Positions 36,605 to 47,091 are shown, numbered from the stretch's first letter. The stretch: DNA of 64,000 nucleotides from Diacronema lutheri (GCA_019448385.1 JAGTXO010000004.1:682001-746000), one strand, 5' to 3'. Numbers and translations are program-made. Notes: generated by a model not told the origin, from the letters alone.

Positions 36605-39600
36605 CACGGCCGCGCGCGCCTGCGCGGCTGCGCAGTCGCCCGTGCCGTCACCAGCGCTCGCATCGACGGCGGGGCGTGCGGCGCCGTTCGCGCGCCGCGC
36701 GCCGTCGTGCTCGCGCGGCGGCGCGCGCCCGAGCGGCTCCGCGTCCACGAGGCCCGTGATGCGCTGCAACGTGAAGATCGCGCAGGCGCGCACCTCGGCG
36801 GACGCGTCGGACGACAGGAGCAGCGCGGCGCAGTCGGCGGAGTGCTCGGCGATCGCTTGCTGCTGCGCCGCTCGGTTGCCCTCCGTCAGCTTGCCGAGCA
36901 GCAGGCACGCCCACTGTCGGAGCTGGAGCGACGACGCACAGTCAGCGATCAGCGCCGTGCACATCGCCACGACGCTCCGCGCCCGCGGCTGCGAGCACGC
37001 GTCCTGCCCGGCGCGCGAGTGGTCGCAGATGTGCGCGAGCACGAAGAGAGAGAGCGTCTTCGCGCGCGCGGTCGTCTGGTCGCTGACGCCGAGCGGCCCG
37101 CACCCGCAGCCAGCGGCGTTGGGCGCGTGCAGCGGCGCGGACGCCTGCGGCGGCGCGCACGCACCAATCGCGCCGAGGCCGAGCGCGTGCTGCGGCGACG
37201 GCACACCGGCGCCGGCGCCTGCGACGCCCGCCTGCGACGGTGCGTGCGCGCTCTCGAGGTACGTGACGAAATAGATGTGGCCATTGTCTTTGACGAGTTC
37301 GTGCTGGCACGACTTGTCGAGCGCGATGATGCGCGCCCAGATGGTGATCAGCACGACGCGCAGCTCGGCGGCGGGCGACTGGAGGAGCTTGAGGATGTAC
37401 GGGAAGATGCCGACGGAGAGCGCAAGGTTCACCGCCCACGGGCCGATCGCGAGGAACTGGCCGAGCAGCAGCAGCGCGCGCAGCCGGTGCGTTTGACTGA
37501 GGAGCACCTGAAGGACCACGGGCAGCTGCTCGGGCGTCGAACGGTTGCGCGCGCCAAACTGCAGCCAGACCTCAAAGGCGGTGAGCTGCTCGGCGAAGAA
37601 GGTTGAGAAGCGGAACGCAGGGCGTGGCCCGTCGCCCGCCGCGAGCAGCGGCGGCAGCTGCGCGAGGCTCGCCTCGACCGCGAGGTCCCACGCGTCCCAG
37701 AGATGATGGTGGCGGGTAGGCGGCAGCCGCGGGAGCGAGACAGGGTGGCACTGGTACACGTGGCCGATGCGTTCGGCGAGCAAAAAGTTGCGGAAAAGCG
37801 ACGCGAGGAGCAAATCCTGCCGGCGAGCGCACGCGCGACACGGACGGACGGACGGACGAACGGACGGACGGAAGGGACGGCCGACGGGGCGGCGGGCGGG
37901 CGCTTGAGGCGCGCGCGTGAGCCAGCGCACGCGTGGCGGTGCGCGCATGGCACCCCACGAAGGGTGCTGCGCCGTGCTGCGAGCAGCCGCAGTGGCCGCG
38001 CCGCGTCGGGGCGGGTGGCGGGCCACGCGCGTGGCGGCGGCCGGCTTCGCGCGCCTCACCTGCCTGAACAGCCTCTGGAAGAGCGGCTGCCGTAGCGAAT
38101 TCCACGCAATCGTGTCGGTCACCGCCGTGAAGATCCAGTTGAGCTCGCCGAGGGGCGTGCGGCGGTCTGAGAGCTGGCCAGGGATCCTGTCGATCATGTC
38201 GACGGTTACATTCGACAGCGGCGACGAGCAGCAGAAGCGGAGCGCCTGCCGCACGCGTCGTGCGCGATCGCGCCGCGCCATCGCGCGTGTCGGAGCGGGC
38301 GGCCGCGCGGCGGACGAGCTACGCGCCAAGCGCCCGCATCACGAGGCCGGCGCGCTTGGTGGGCAACCGCCCAGAACGCCCATGCGCGGGAAAGGGCGGG
38401 AAAGGAGCCGCGTGGCACAGCATCACCGAGGCCTTGGCCAGCGCACGAACCACACACCGCCGCCGCGCCGCGTGCGCTCGCGCGCGCCGCGCCGTCCGCC
38501 ATGCGCGCGCACCATCGGGATCGGCGTCGTGAGGCACGAGGTGAACAGGTCGGCCGGCAGCTCCGGACTCGTCGGCAGCGTCTCGCCACCGGCACACGCG
38601 GCGAGGATAATCACTGAGTCCATGATGGCGGCCGCGCTGCTCGCGCCACCCGACGGCAGCTGCCCGCTGAGCGGGTGCGAAAATGCGCCGCACGACGCGT
38701 CGCCGTAGCCAAAAGGCGACGCTGGCGGCGGGCTGGCCTCGGCGCCGCTCTGCACAGCGCTCGCCCCCGCGCGCTCGGCAGCGTCCTGCTGCTCGACCTG
38801 TGCGTGCAGCATGGCGGCGTACCTGTGAGCGCATGCCCATGAAGCAAACAGCGCATGGAGCACGCGCGCGGCGGCAAACACGTGGGCAGAGGGGCGCGCA
38901 CCAGGGCGGCGCGGGTGCGGCGCAGGCGCCAGGGGGGGCGTGGGCGTAGGCGCGGACGCGTGCGCGTGCGCGCGCGCGCGGCAATCGGTGGCGCGCACGC
39001 GTCGACGATGAGGCCCGCGGCGGACGTGTCGATCACCAGGACGGACGGCGCGCCGAGCCACGAGTGCAGGTCGTAAATGGCGAGCGGTATGTACTGCGTG
39101 TAGTGCCGATTAAACACCCATACCTCACCATTTGCGGTCGGGCGCGGCACGCCGTGGCCGACGTAGTGGAGGAGGACGCGCTCCTCTTTGGCGTTGCGTC
39201 GCAGCCCAATGCACAGCTTGCGCACCTGTTGGCACCGAGATTTGGGGCGCTCGCGGCGCGAGACGGCATGGGCGCACGCCGCGCTGCGCGCAAGCAACGT
39301 GCCGGCGTGGTCGCGCGCGCGAGCACCTCCTCGTGCGTGGGGTCCAGCGACTGGCGGTAGCGCGCTTTGGACTGCCACCGCTCGTATTGGATCTGCAGCT
39401 GCTTGCCGATAGACTCGATTGCCTTTTGCGGCGGCGTCGAATGCGGGTCTGCGCGCGCAACGCGCGAACGCCACCACCCTCCAACGTGCCGCTCGTCAGC
39501 AGCACGCTGCACGGCGCGCGCGCGGGGCGTCGAGCGCGACGGCGAGAGTCCCATCCGCGCGCGGTCGGTGCGCGTGCGCGCACCGATCCAGCAGACTAGC

Positions 39601-39812
39601 CGCGCGCACGGCTGTGTGCGAATCACATCGGGAGGGTCGACCGCGATGTTCAGGCAGAGCACGAGCGCGACGGACACGGTCTTCATCCGGTCCTTTGTGC
39701 GCCACGGCACGATGCTCTCCTCCTCCTCGTCGCTGAGCACATCAAAAACGCCGTGGCGCGCTTCGCTCAGGAAGCGGCGGATCGCCCGCTCGGTAAACAC
39801 CGAGCCCGCCAT
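33151..39812 (-). CDS. RAPTOR: RAPTOR, TORC1 scaffold (nine exons)
   Basis: Exons 39812-39584, 39448-39327, 39225-38999, 38822-38513, 38245-38060, 37816-34886, 34694-34351, 34091-33464 and 33357-33151 all join in phase, giving 1727 residues. Landmarks: the caspase-like N-domain ([76 protein letters not shown]), [20 protein letters not shown], the HEAT block ([49 protein letters not shown]) and a C-terminal WD40 propeller ending [12 protein letters not shown] and [17 protein letters not shown] recruits TOS-motif substrates to TOR. The middle is much enlarged by low-complexity sequence (Asp run near 36565-36605). In the caspase-like domain the position that is usually Cys reads Thr ([11 protein letters not shown]). 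ATG is 57 bp from the divergent PAM68-like start. Confidence 0.93.
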
Positions 39813-39869
39813 GGGCCGCGACCAGCCGCTCGCCGCGGAGGCCCAGCCGAACTCGGCCTTCTCCGTAGG

Positions 39870-40529
39870 ATGCTTGCGTCTATGGAGGCTTCAAAAACCC
39901 AAAAAAAAGTGGCCAGCAGCATAGCAGTCATGGCGATCGCGGCGCTGTTCCTTGTCGCGAGCGCGGTGCGCGTCGAGGGGATGCGGCCGGCGCTCTCGGC
40001 GCGGAGCGCGCTGTCGGTGCGGCAGGCAGTTCGCGTGACTTTGCCGGTGACCATGTCAATCGGCGGGCCGAACAAGGGCTTTGGCAAGGACCCTGCAACA
40101 GAGGCGCGCGTCTCGAAGAAGCTCGCCCAGCTCCGCTCGCCCGAGCAGCTGCGGCGCTTGGAGGAGGAGCGCGAGCGCGAGAAGATGGAGCAATACATCG
40201 TAGACGAAGGCCTCGACGTCATGCCCGAGGTCGTTGGCGACCGAATGCTCAAGCGCATGATCTTTTTCCTCGGCGTCCCGCTGTTCGGGGGCATCGCTGC
40301 GTTTGCCGCCTTCATCATCGCAGCGCGCAACTTCGACACAACGATCCGGCCGACGACCGTCGCGCTGACGACGCAGGCGATCCTTGCGCTTGGCGTCGTC
40401 GGCATCACGTACGGCCCGCTCTCCGCGTCGTGGGATGAGGACCGCGAGGGCAGCTTGCTCGGCTTTGAGGAGGTGGGCAAAAACCTCGAGAGCGTTCTCC
40501 AGAGCCTGAGAGGGCCGCCGCGCATGTGA
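39870..40529 (+). CDS. PAM68-like photosystem assembly factor (DUF3464)
   Basis: From ATG 39870 (or 39882) the protein is 219 residues. The N-terminus has a signal-peptide-like core ([17 protein letters not shown]) followed by a Ser/Arg/Ala-rich transit-like segment, as in complex plastid preproteins. The C-terminal 110 residues carry the PAM68 family pattern: [20 protein letters not shown], two membrane segments ([18 protein letters not shown] and a [19 protein letters not shown] helix), then [22 protein letters not shown]68 assists photosystem II assembly in thylakoids (cyanobacterial Sll0933, plant PAM68). Sequences GCGCATGTGAGCT repeat twice after the stop (40522-40567), in the 95-bp gap to the convergent MBOAT gene. 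Confidence 0.85.
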   Translation: MLASMEASKTQKKVASSIAVMAIAALFLVASAVRVEGMRPALSARSALSVRQAVRVTLPVTMSIGGPNKGFGKDPATEARVSKKLAQLRSPEQLRRLEEEREREKMEQYIVDEGLDVMPEVVGDRMLKRMIFFLGVPLFGGIAAFAAFIIAARNFDTTIRPTTVALTTQAILALGVVGITYGPLSASWDEDREGSLLGFEEVGKNLESVLQSLRGPPRM

Positions 40530-40624
40530 GCTTTCCGACGCACGGCAGTTGCGCGCGCATGTGAGCTACCCGCCGCGCATGTGCACAACCCCGGGCGATG
40601 ACCGCCGAAACCGACCACCGGGCG

Positions 40625-42110
40625 TCATCCGAGCTTTGCGAGGGGAAACCCAGACCACCCGCCCGCGACAAGCGGTGCGCTCCAGTTGCGCCCGTCGATT
40701 GTGATGGTCACGTGCGCATGCATGTCCTGCATCGACGAAAACATGCCCGCGCGCAGCAAATTGCCGCAAAAGAATTCGCCAAACGAGCAGATCAGCAAGG
40801 CCGTGCACGCAACCTTGACGGCGCGCGGCAGCTGCGACACGCGCGCGACAAACGGCTTTGGCAGCATGGCCGCAGCGAGCAGTTCGAGGGAGCAGAGAGC
40901 GAACTGTGCGCAGAAGAAGAGCGTCACCTCGCCTATGACCATCCCGTCCTTTGCGAGCGGGTGCACGGCGACAGCCCACCTGCGGCGGCGCGCCGCGCGC
41001 GCTTTGCGCGTGGTCGGCGCAGGCGCGCCTCGGCCACCCGCGGCCGTGCTTTGGCCGCCCGCCGTGCAGGCGCTGGCGCGCGCACATGTACTCGTGGAAG
41101 AGCGCGCTCGCGACGAAGGCGGAGAGCGCCCCGAGCGTGGGCGAGCCTGTCGCGCGTGCAACCTGCGGCACGGATGGCGCGTGGGCACATGTCACTTGAC
41201 GGGCAGACACGGCATGCGCTGGGTGCGGCCACAATTCCGCCGCACACGTTGGAGGCGCGGCGCGCACCGGAGCAAAGTAGGTGCGATGCATCAGCTTGTG
41301 GATGATCAAGTTCCACCGCTTAGACCAAAACTCGCGCGGCGACGTGGAGCGGAAGAGCGGCAGCCGGAACGCGGCGATCGAGTCGAAGCCGCACAAGTGG
41401 AGCGCGATGCGTGCGAGGGCGGTCACCCACTCCGCGCACGCCCATAGGAGCGTGGCCCAGAAGTAAACGTCAAGCACCGAGCCCACCGCGCCGAGCCGCG
41501 GGCGGAACGGCCGCCAATCGCACAGAGCGCCCACGTGCAGCAGAGCGGATTGGAGCGCCATGAAGCCAGCGACGCGCACGCACAGCTCGGGCAGCACGCG
41601 CAGCAGCGGCGGGCTTGGCAGTGGGCCCGGGGCATGCCGTCGGTGTTTCGCCTGCGAGCTCGCCGCGTCATTCTCCTCTTCGCGCGCACCTGCGCCCGCT
41701 CGCTCGACGGCGGCAAACTTCATCTCGGCGTCGCACGCAAAGTAAACGACCCACGCCCTTAGGCTGCGGTCGAGCCCGGCCGGGAGCGTGCCGCACAGGA
41801 CCTCGACGGTCTTGAAGAAGATCAAAACGCCGTGCGAAGCGGTCGCAAAGAAGACCATGAACGATGCGCGCACCTGCCAGTTCAGCCAGAACGGGAAAAA
41901 GGCGGCGGCCGCCGCAAGCGCGAAGAGCGCGGCGCCGACGGCGCGCGGCGCATGTTGCCGTATGCGCCGGTCGAGGGCGTTGGTGATGAGGCCGATAGCG
42001 CTGCCAAACAGCATGGACGCCACCGTGACGACGACGAGGTCGACGAGCACGGCGCGCACAGGAGGCTCGACCCGCAGCTCCACGCGCGGCCCGATCCGAA
42101 CCTGAGCCAT
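40625..42110 (-). CDS. Wax-synthase-type membrane-bound O-acyltransferase, three exons
   Basis: Exons 42110-41268, 41162-41086 and 40979-40625 join in phase (donors GTGCGC, acceptors CCGCAG) to 424 residues. Many hydrophobic segments are present (VVTVASMLFGSAIGLITNAL, GAALFALAAAAAFFPFWLNW, TLFFCAQFALCSLELLAAAM). The key block is STSPREFWSKRWNLIIHKLM, characteristic of the wax synthase/DGAT-like MBOAT domain, with the proposed catalytic His in SALFHEYM, which the exon 2/3 junction completes (HEYM|WAV). Such enzymes esterify fatty alcohols, sterols or diacylglycerol with acyl-CoA in the ER. The substrate is not readable. The insertion between membrane segments (GAREEENDAASSQAKHRRH) is a hydrophilic loop. 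Confidence 0.8.
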
Positions 42111-42147
42111 CGATGTCCTTCACCTTCGACTTCGACAGTGGATGCAC

Positions 42148-42265
42148 GCCCTTTTCTAAAATGTAAGCCCATCGTCGGGCAGCTTGGCCCGACGGGCGTC
42201 GCCGCCCTTTTCTAAAATGTAAGCCCGTCGTCGGGCGTCGCCGCCCTTTTCTAAAATGTAAGCCC
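42148..42265. repeat. Triplicated promoter-like repeat GCCCTTTTCTAAAATGTAAG upstream of the Fanzor gene
   Basis: The 23-bp core GCCCTTTTCTAAAATGTAAG plus CCC occurs three times in direct orientation at 42148, 42204 and 42243 (spacing 56 and 39 bp). The first two are followed by (A/G)TCGTCGGGC and the third by ATG. Each copy contains a CCCTTTTCTAAAA box similar to the core elements upstream of other genes in this window. It is a local duplication of a promoter-like segment between the divergent MBOAT and Fanzor genes. Each copy also contains ATGTAA, a start followed at once by a stop. Confidence 0.85.
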
Positions 42266-45200
42266 ATGCTGCGCCGCGTACACGGCGCGCGCACGCGCGC
42301 GCAAGGACGCGCGCACGGCGCTGGGCCCGACGCGCGCGGCCGAGCTGCTCGCCGCGGCCGCGCGCGGCGGAGCCGACGGGGCGGATGCCGCGCGCGCGCT
42401 GCTCGGCGGCACGCCGCGCCTGCTCGTCGTGCTCCTCTGCGTGCCCGTCGCCGCGCCGTCCGGCGAGCCGCCGCGCCCGGTCGGGCTGCTCGTCGCCGAC
42501 CGGCCGACGGACGACTCGCGCCCGGCCGCGCTCGTGCGCTACGACTTTGCGCCGCTCGACGCGGACGTGGCCGTCGCGGTCGGCGCGCATGCCGTCGCGC
42601 TGGCCAATGCGATCTGGCCGCTGCTCGCGGCCGAGGGGGAGCCGCGGCCATCCCCCGTCGTGCGCTCGCAGCCGCGCGGCGGCGACGATGGCGCGCGTGC
42701 GCTCGCAACGTTCGCGTGCCTCGACGCGCTGATGACCGCCAGCGTCGGCGCGCACGGCCTCGCGGGCGGCGCGGGCATGCTGCCCGCGCTGGTCGCGCGA
42801 GGCGCCGCGGCCGCCCAGCGCGAGCGGCAGCTGCGCGCGGCCGCCGAGAGGCTGGGCGGCACGGTCGCTGGGTGGCCGGACACGGGCGCGAGCGCGGCGG
42901 GAGCGAGCGTCGACGAGGAGGCGTGCACGTACGAGGTCGAGGCGGTCGTCGACGAGCGCCGCAAGGCGGGCAAGAAGGTGACGTTCGAGTTCCGGATCAG
43001 GTGGCGGGGCTACGACGAGAGCGCCGACACGTGGGAGCCTGAGGCCAACGTGAGCAGCGACCTCGTCGCCCAGTTCCGCAAGACGCGCGACGAGCAGAAG
43101 CGGCGCGCGGGCGGATCGGGCAGCGGCAGCGGCGGCGCGGGCGCGGCGTCGGCATTGGCGTCGGCGCCGCTTCGCGCGCACGGCGTCTCGGGCGCCGCGG
43201 GCAAGCGCGCCGCGGCGGGTGCCGCCGCGAGCGCGCGCGACGCCGCGGGCGCGCGCGCGCCGAGCGTTCCACGCGCGCGCGGCGTCGAGCGCGCGCGCGT
43301 GGACGAGCCCGCTGCGCCGAGCGCGCGCGCCGCCGGCGGCGCGACGGCGCGCACGCGCGGCAGCGTGCTCCCGGGCTTCGTCGTCAAGCGCTCGACGCTC
43401 AACGCGGGGCCGCAGGCGGTGACGGCGCAGCCCGGTGCGCGGAAGGAGCTGCGGCGCATCGCGGCGGCCGTGCACAGGCTCACGACACAGGCGTACCGCG
43501 TCATCAACAAGGTGGTGCGCGACGAGGCTGCGGTGGCGAGCGCGCAGGCCGCCGGCGCGGCGTCGGGCGGCCCGTCGACCAGCGTGCACACGTCGACCAC
43601 GATGGACAAGGGAACCGTCCGTGCGATCTTCTCGGCCATCGGCTGGCACAAGGACGAGAGCACGTACGGTGCAGCGCCGCGAGGCAAGCCCGCCGAGCAA
43701 GCCGCCGCGCAGACCAAGGCGGCGACGGCGCGCGCCGTCGGCGAGATGGCCGAGGGCGTCCAGCCCGTCTGCGCGGTGGGCCTCACGGAGATCCTCAATG
43801 AGGAGGCGACGCAGGTGTCCACCGCGTGCCTGATGCACCCATCGCGCGTCGTGAACGGGCTGCTCCGCGACGTCGTCCGCGCGGCAGTCGAGCGCGACGA
43901 GGCGCTCGTCGCGCTGCCCGAGATGCAGCGAAACGCGCGCGTGCGCGAGCTGTGCGAGCGGCTGCTGCGCGGCGACGTGGCGGGCGCGCGCGTCGGCTGC
44001 CCCGCCGCGCTCGACCGCCACCTGCCCGACATGGTCCTCCACAAGATCGACTACAAGTGCACGCCCACGGATAGGTGGAATTACGACCGGCACACGACGC
44101 GCTACTTCCTCGTGCAGATCCGCAAACTGCAGCACGTGGCCAAGGGGCAAGCGCTGCTCTGCCGGCTCGCGCACATCCAAACGCAGCTGACCGGACGGCC
44201 GCCGCGGTACAATGTGGCGCCGCTGCGCACGCACAATGTGCGCGCGAGGCGCGGCTGACGCTGCCGCCACCGTGCGCCCAAGCGCGCGCGCCGCCGCCGT
44301 GCGCGCCGCCTCGCGGCCAGGTTGGTCACGCGCCCGCGCGCTCTCGCGCCGCGCGTTGCGCGCAGGTGCCGCGCAACGTGCGCCTCACCGCGAACGCCAT
44401 CTGGGAGACGCTCCCGGACGACGAGCGCAAAGAGCTGCGCGCGCGGCTCAAGGCGCTGGACCTGCGCGACCACGACGGCGAGCCGATCAAGTGGACAGGC
44501 ACAAACGGCCTCACCCCGCCGATGTCGGACGTGCGCGTCAGGTACGCGGTCTTCGCGACGCGCTTCGACATTTCCAACCGCGTCTTCGACTACGCCGGGC
44601 GCGAGCGGCCGCCGGCCGATCTGCCGTGGCACGCGCGGCGCTCGTGGGTGGGCCTCGCGCCGCTGCCGCGCGTGCCGCTCCCGGGCCGGCAGCCCGTCCA
44701 GTCGGTGGTGACGGACGGCGTCGCCGTGCACGCCGTCGGGACCGTCCTCGTGCCGAAGGCGCAGGCGCCGGCCGGCGGCTCGGGCGTCCTGCACCGCTGG
44801 CGCCGGCCGGACGGGCGCATCGCCGTCGCGCTCGGCTCCGAGCTGCGGCGGGCGATCGACGTCGAGGCGGCGGTCGTCGTCGCGGCCGACCCGAACATGG
44901 GCAACATCACCACCTACTCTGCGCACGTCGGGCGGGCGGCCGTCTGGCGGCAGTTCACGCAGCGCGCGCGCGCGCGCGCCGCGGGCTTTGCGCGCGAGAC
45001 GGCCAAGACCAACGCGGCGCGGCGGCGCGTGCGCAAGGACGGGCGCGGCGAGGAGTTTAGCGTGGAGGCGGACGAGGCGCGGCTTGGCGAGGCGCACAGC
45101 GCCAAGGTGCTCGACGCGGGCAAATACATCGCCTTCCACCGCGAGAGCGCGCGGGTGCGCGAGCGCGCCGCCGAGCACGTGTACGACGCGCCGGCGCGCC

Positions 45201-46090
45201 GGAAGGAGCGCTGGCGGCGCGACAGCGGCGGGCGGTCCAACGCGGCGCGCGTCGCCGAGGCGCTCATCGCGGCGCACTGTGTCGACGGCGTGACGCGCGA
45301 CCGGCTGCTCGTGTGCGTTGGCAAGTGGTTGCACGACCACAAGGGCGCGCAGCCCAAGGGCGCGCCGCCCGCTTTCCAGGTGGGGCTGCTGCGCGAGCTG
45401 CGGCGGCGCGGCGTCGCGGCCGTCTTCGTGCCCGAGCCGTACACGTCGATGCACTGCTCGATGCCGCGGCTCGCCAAGGGCGGCAGGCTGCAGCGCTGCG
45501 GCGCGGAGCTCGCGCAGAACCCGCGCCTGCCCGTGGCAAAGGGCGGCACGCGCACGGTGCACGCGCTCGTCATCTGCCCGGCGTGCAACGGCGGCAAGAA
45601 GCCCGTGCACCGCGACTACAACGCCGCGCGCAACATCTTCTACGACGTGCACGACATTGCGGCGCACGCGGCCGGGCGCGACACCACGTCGACGCCTGAG
45701 CGCTTTGCCCTCGTGCTCGCCTGGTGGGCGCGCGGCGAGGTGTGGGAGCGTGAGGAGCGCATGGTGCACGGCGAGGGCGACGACTGCGACGACGAGGGCG
45801 ACGGCGACGACGAGGGCGACGACGGCGGCGACGACGACGACGACGACGACGGCAGCGGCGACGGCGGCGGCGGCGGCGGCGACGGCGACGGCGACGGCGA
45901 CGGAGGCGGCGGCGACGACGACGACGATGACGGCGGGGGAGGCGGCGGCGGCGACAGCGGTGGCGACGACGGCGGCGGGCGCGGCGACGGTGGCGGCGGC
46001 GGCTCTCGCGCCCGCACCCCCGCCCGCGGAGCTGCAAGCGCCAGTGCCGGCGGCGGCAGCGCGCGCGGGCCGAAGCGCGGCCGGCGTTGA
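42258..46090 (+). CDS. Chromodomain-fused Fanzor (eukaryotic TnpB-like RNA-guided nuclease), two exons
   Basis: Exon 1 is open from 42258 to 44237. The intron 44238-44365 has GTGCGC...GCGCAG borders and joins in phase to exon 2 (44366-46090). The 5' end is unresolved: the first in-frame ATG is 42732 (1076 residues from there), but protein-like sequence precedes it, including a GAF-like stretch (PVGLLVADRP, DADVAVAVGAHAVALANAI). A chromodomain spans 42927-43085 (YEVEAVVDERRKAGKKV, RIRWRGYDESADTWEP), with cage residues Tyr, Trp and Tyr. The Fanzor part has a helical N-lobe (AVHRLTTQAYRVINKVV), RuvC-I Asp in VVVAADPNMGNITTYS (44888), a Glu in VFVPEPYTSMHC (45434), zinc-ribbon cysteines (HC, RCG, VICPAC) and RuvC-III Asp in HRDYNAARNI (45614). 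The tail is Asp/Gly-rich and ends PKRGRR. Nuclear, RNA-guided DNA cleavage is inferred from the family; the chromodomain suggests targeting to methylated histones. Confidence 0.85.
42927..43085 (+). other. Chromodomain within the Fanzor gene
   Basis: The segment YEVEAVVDERRKAGKKV...FRIRWRGYDESADTWEPEANV...LVAQFRKTR matches HP1/CDY-type chromodomains position by position: first-strand Tyr, the W-x-G-Y core, TWEP and the terminal helix. All three aromatic-cage positions that bind methyl-lysine are aromatic (Tyr, Trp, Tyr). It is in the same open frame as the nuclease N-lobe, with about 110 residues of Ala/Arg-rich linker between. Confidence 0.9.
45770..46025 (+). repeat. Asp/Gly codon repeats in the Fanzor acidic tail
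   Basis: Imperfect GAC/GGC trinucleotide and GGCGAC hexamer repeats encode an acidic Asp/Gly run of about 80 residues after the nuclease domain, ending in a basic SRARTPARGA...PKRGRR terminus. It is a low-complexity, length-variable region. Confidence 0.85.
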
Positions 46091-46523
46091 CGCACGGCCG
46101 AGCCGCGCAGCGGTCGACGCTTTGCGGGCTCCGCCCAGGTCGCGCGCGGCTGGCGACGCGTACCGCATTCGGCACGCCCGTGCATGCCGCCGCCCGTGGC
46201 CGAGCGCGCCGCACCAGCCGGCCCGCTCCAACCGCCGTGCGGATCACGGACGCTTGCTACGGCTCGTCGGCGCGCGTCACCTGCGCCGGCGGCCACGGCG
46301 CCGTCTGCTCCGGCCTCGTCGCGAGCAGCCCGACCGCTGCTCGCCGCCCGCACGCCGCCGCAGCAACGCTGCGCGTCGTGCTCCCCCGCTCGCCAAACGC
46401 GAAGAGCTCCCTCACAAGGACGTCCTTCCGAATGGCCCGCGCTGCACTCGGGGCGCTCGACTGCCCCTGATCGGATTTGGCTTGACCATCTTTACGTACC
46501 ATTGCCCTACATTCTAACGGCGC
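46091..46523. other. Intergenic region 3' of the Fanzor gene
   Basis: 433 bp after the Fanzor stop. No convincing gene. In Fanzor and TnpB loci the guide RNA usually comes from the 3' end of the gene and the following region, so this stretch is the obvious place to look for it; I see no structure I can defend by eye. The end (46470-46523) is less GC-rich and contains CTACATTCTA, weakly similar to the reverse complement of part of the upstream repeat. Confidence 0.5.
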
Positions 46524-47039
46524 TTACGTCAGGACAGCGGGGTCAGCACCAGCTGCGGGGGAATCGAGTAGCCACCAATGTCGTCGATTCCCGCGCATCC
46601 CGGTCACCAGCGAGCGGGCAGCGAGGCCCGACGGGCCCAAAGGGCCCGCACGTGCCTTACCGCCGCGCGCTGCCGGTCGCGTGCCGCCGCCCGCGTGCAG
46701 GCGATACACGCCGTCCAAACCACCGCACGCGTCAGCGCCCGCTTCCGCCGCCTGGTCGGCCGCACGACGCGGCGCGGCCCCCGCGCGCACCATGCGCGCG
46801 CGCGCGAGCAGCAGCTGCGCGTGCCCGCGCACCACACACGCGGCGAGCTGGTGGCGCATGACGCGCTCGAGCGACGCCTGGGCGGCGCCGCGAGTCGGCG
46901 CGCGCATGCGCGCCATCCACGCGTCCGCGCCCATGTGCGAGAGCGTCTTGAGGAGTGCAGCCAGCCCGGCCGACCATTCGCCAAAACTGCCGACGACGAC
47001 CGCCTGCAGCGGCGGGAACTCGTGGAGGCGCCGCTGCAT
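46524..47039 (-). mobile_element. Remnant of a mobile-element-type ORF, family not determined
   Basis: A minus-strand frame encodes FPPLQAVVVGSFGEWSAGL, then LERVMRHQLAACVVRGHAQL and LLARARMVRAG. This combination (a VVG-FGE block, about 45 residues, then a RHQL-x3-VVRG-A block) is one I associate with the C-terminal part of proteins encoded by repetitive elements in algae and invertebrates, but I cannot name the family. It appears to be a fragment rather than a whole element. It lies between the Fanzor gene and the potassium channel, and could be part of whatever carried the Fanzor here or an unrelated insertion. Confidence 0.3.
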
Positions 47040-47091
47040 CGGGCCCACGTGGCCCTCTGGCGCCGCGAAGACCTCCCGGTCATTGCCCTAA

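Noticed and set aside
42113-42166. ATG 42113 (MSFTFDFDSGCTPFSKM) as the start of the Fanzor gene
   Set aside because: It ends at a stop after 17 codons, lies 2 nt from the divergent MBOAT start codon, and no splice site in the right phase joins it to the open frame.
42148-46520. Terminal inverted repeats around the Fanzor gene (TTACATTTTAG versus CTACATTCTAAC)
   Set aside because: Only about 10 of 15 positions match, and the left copies are direct repeats of a promoter-like unit; not enough to define element ends.
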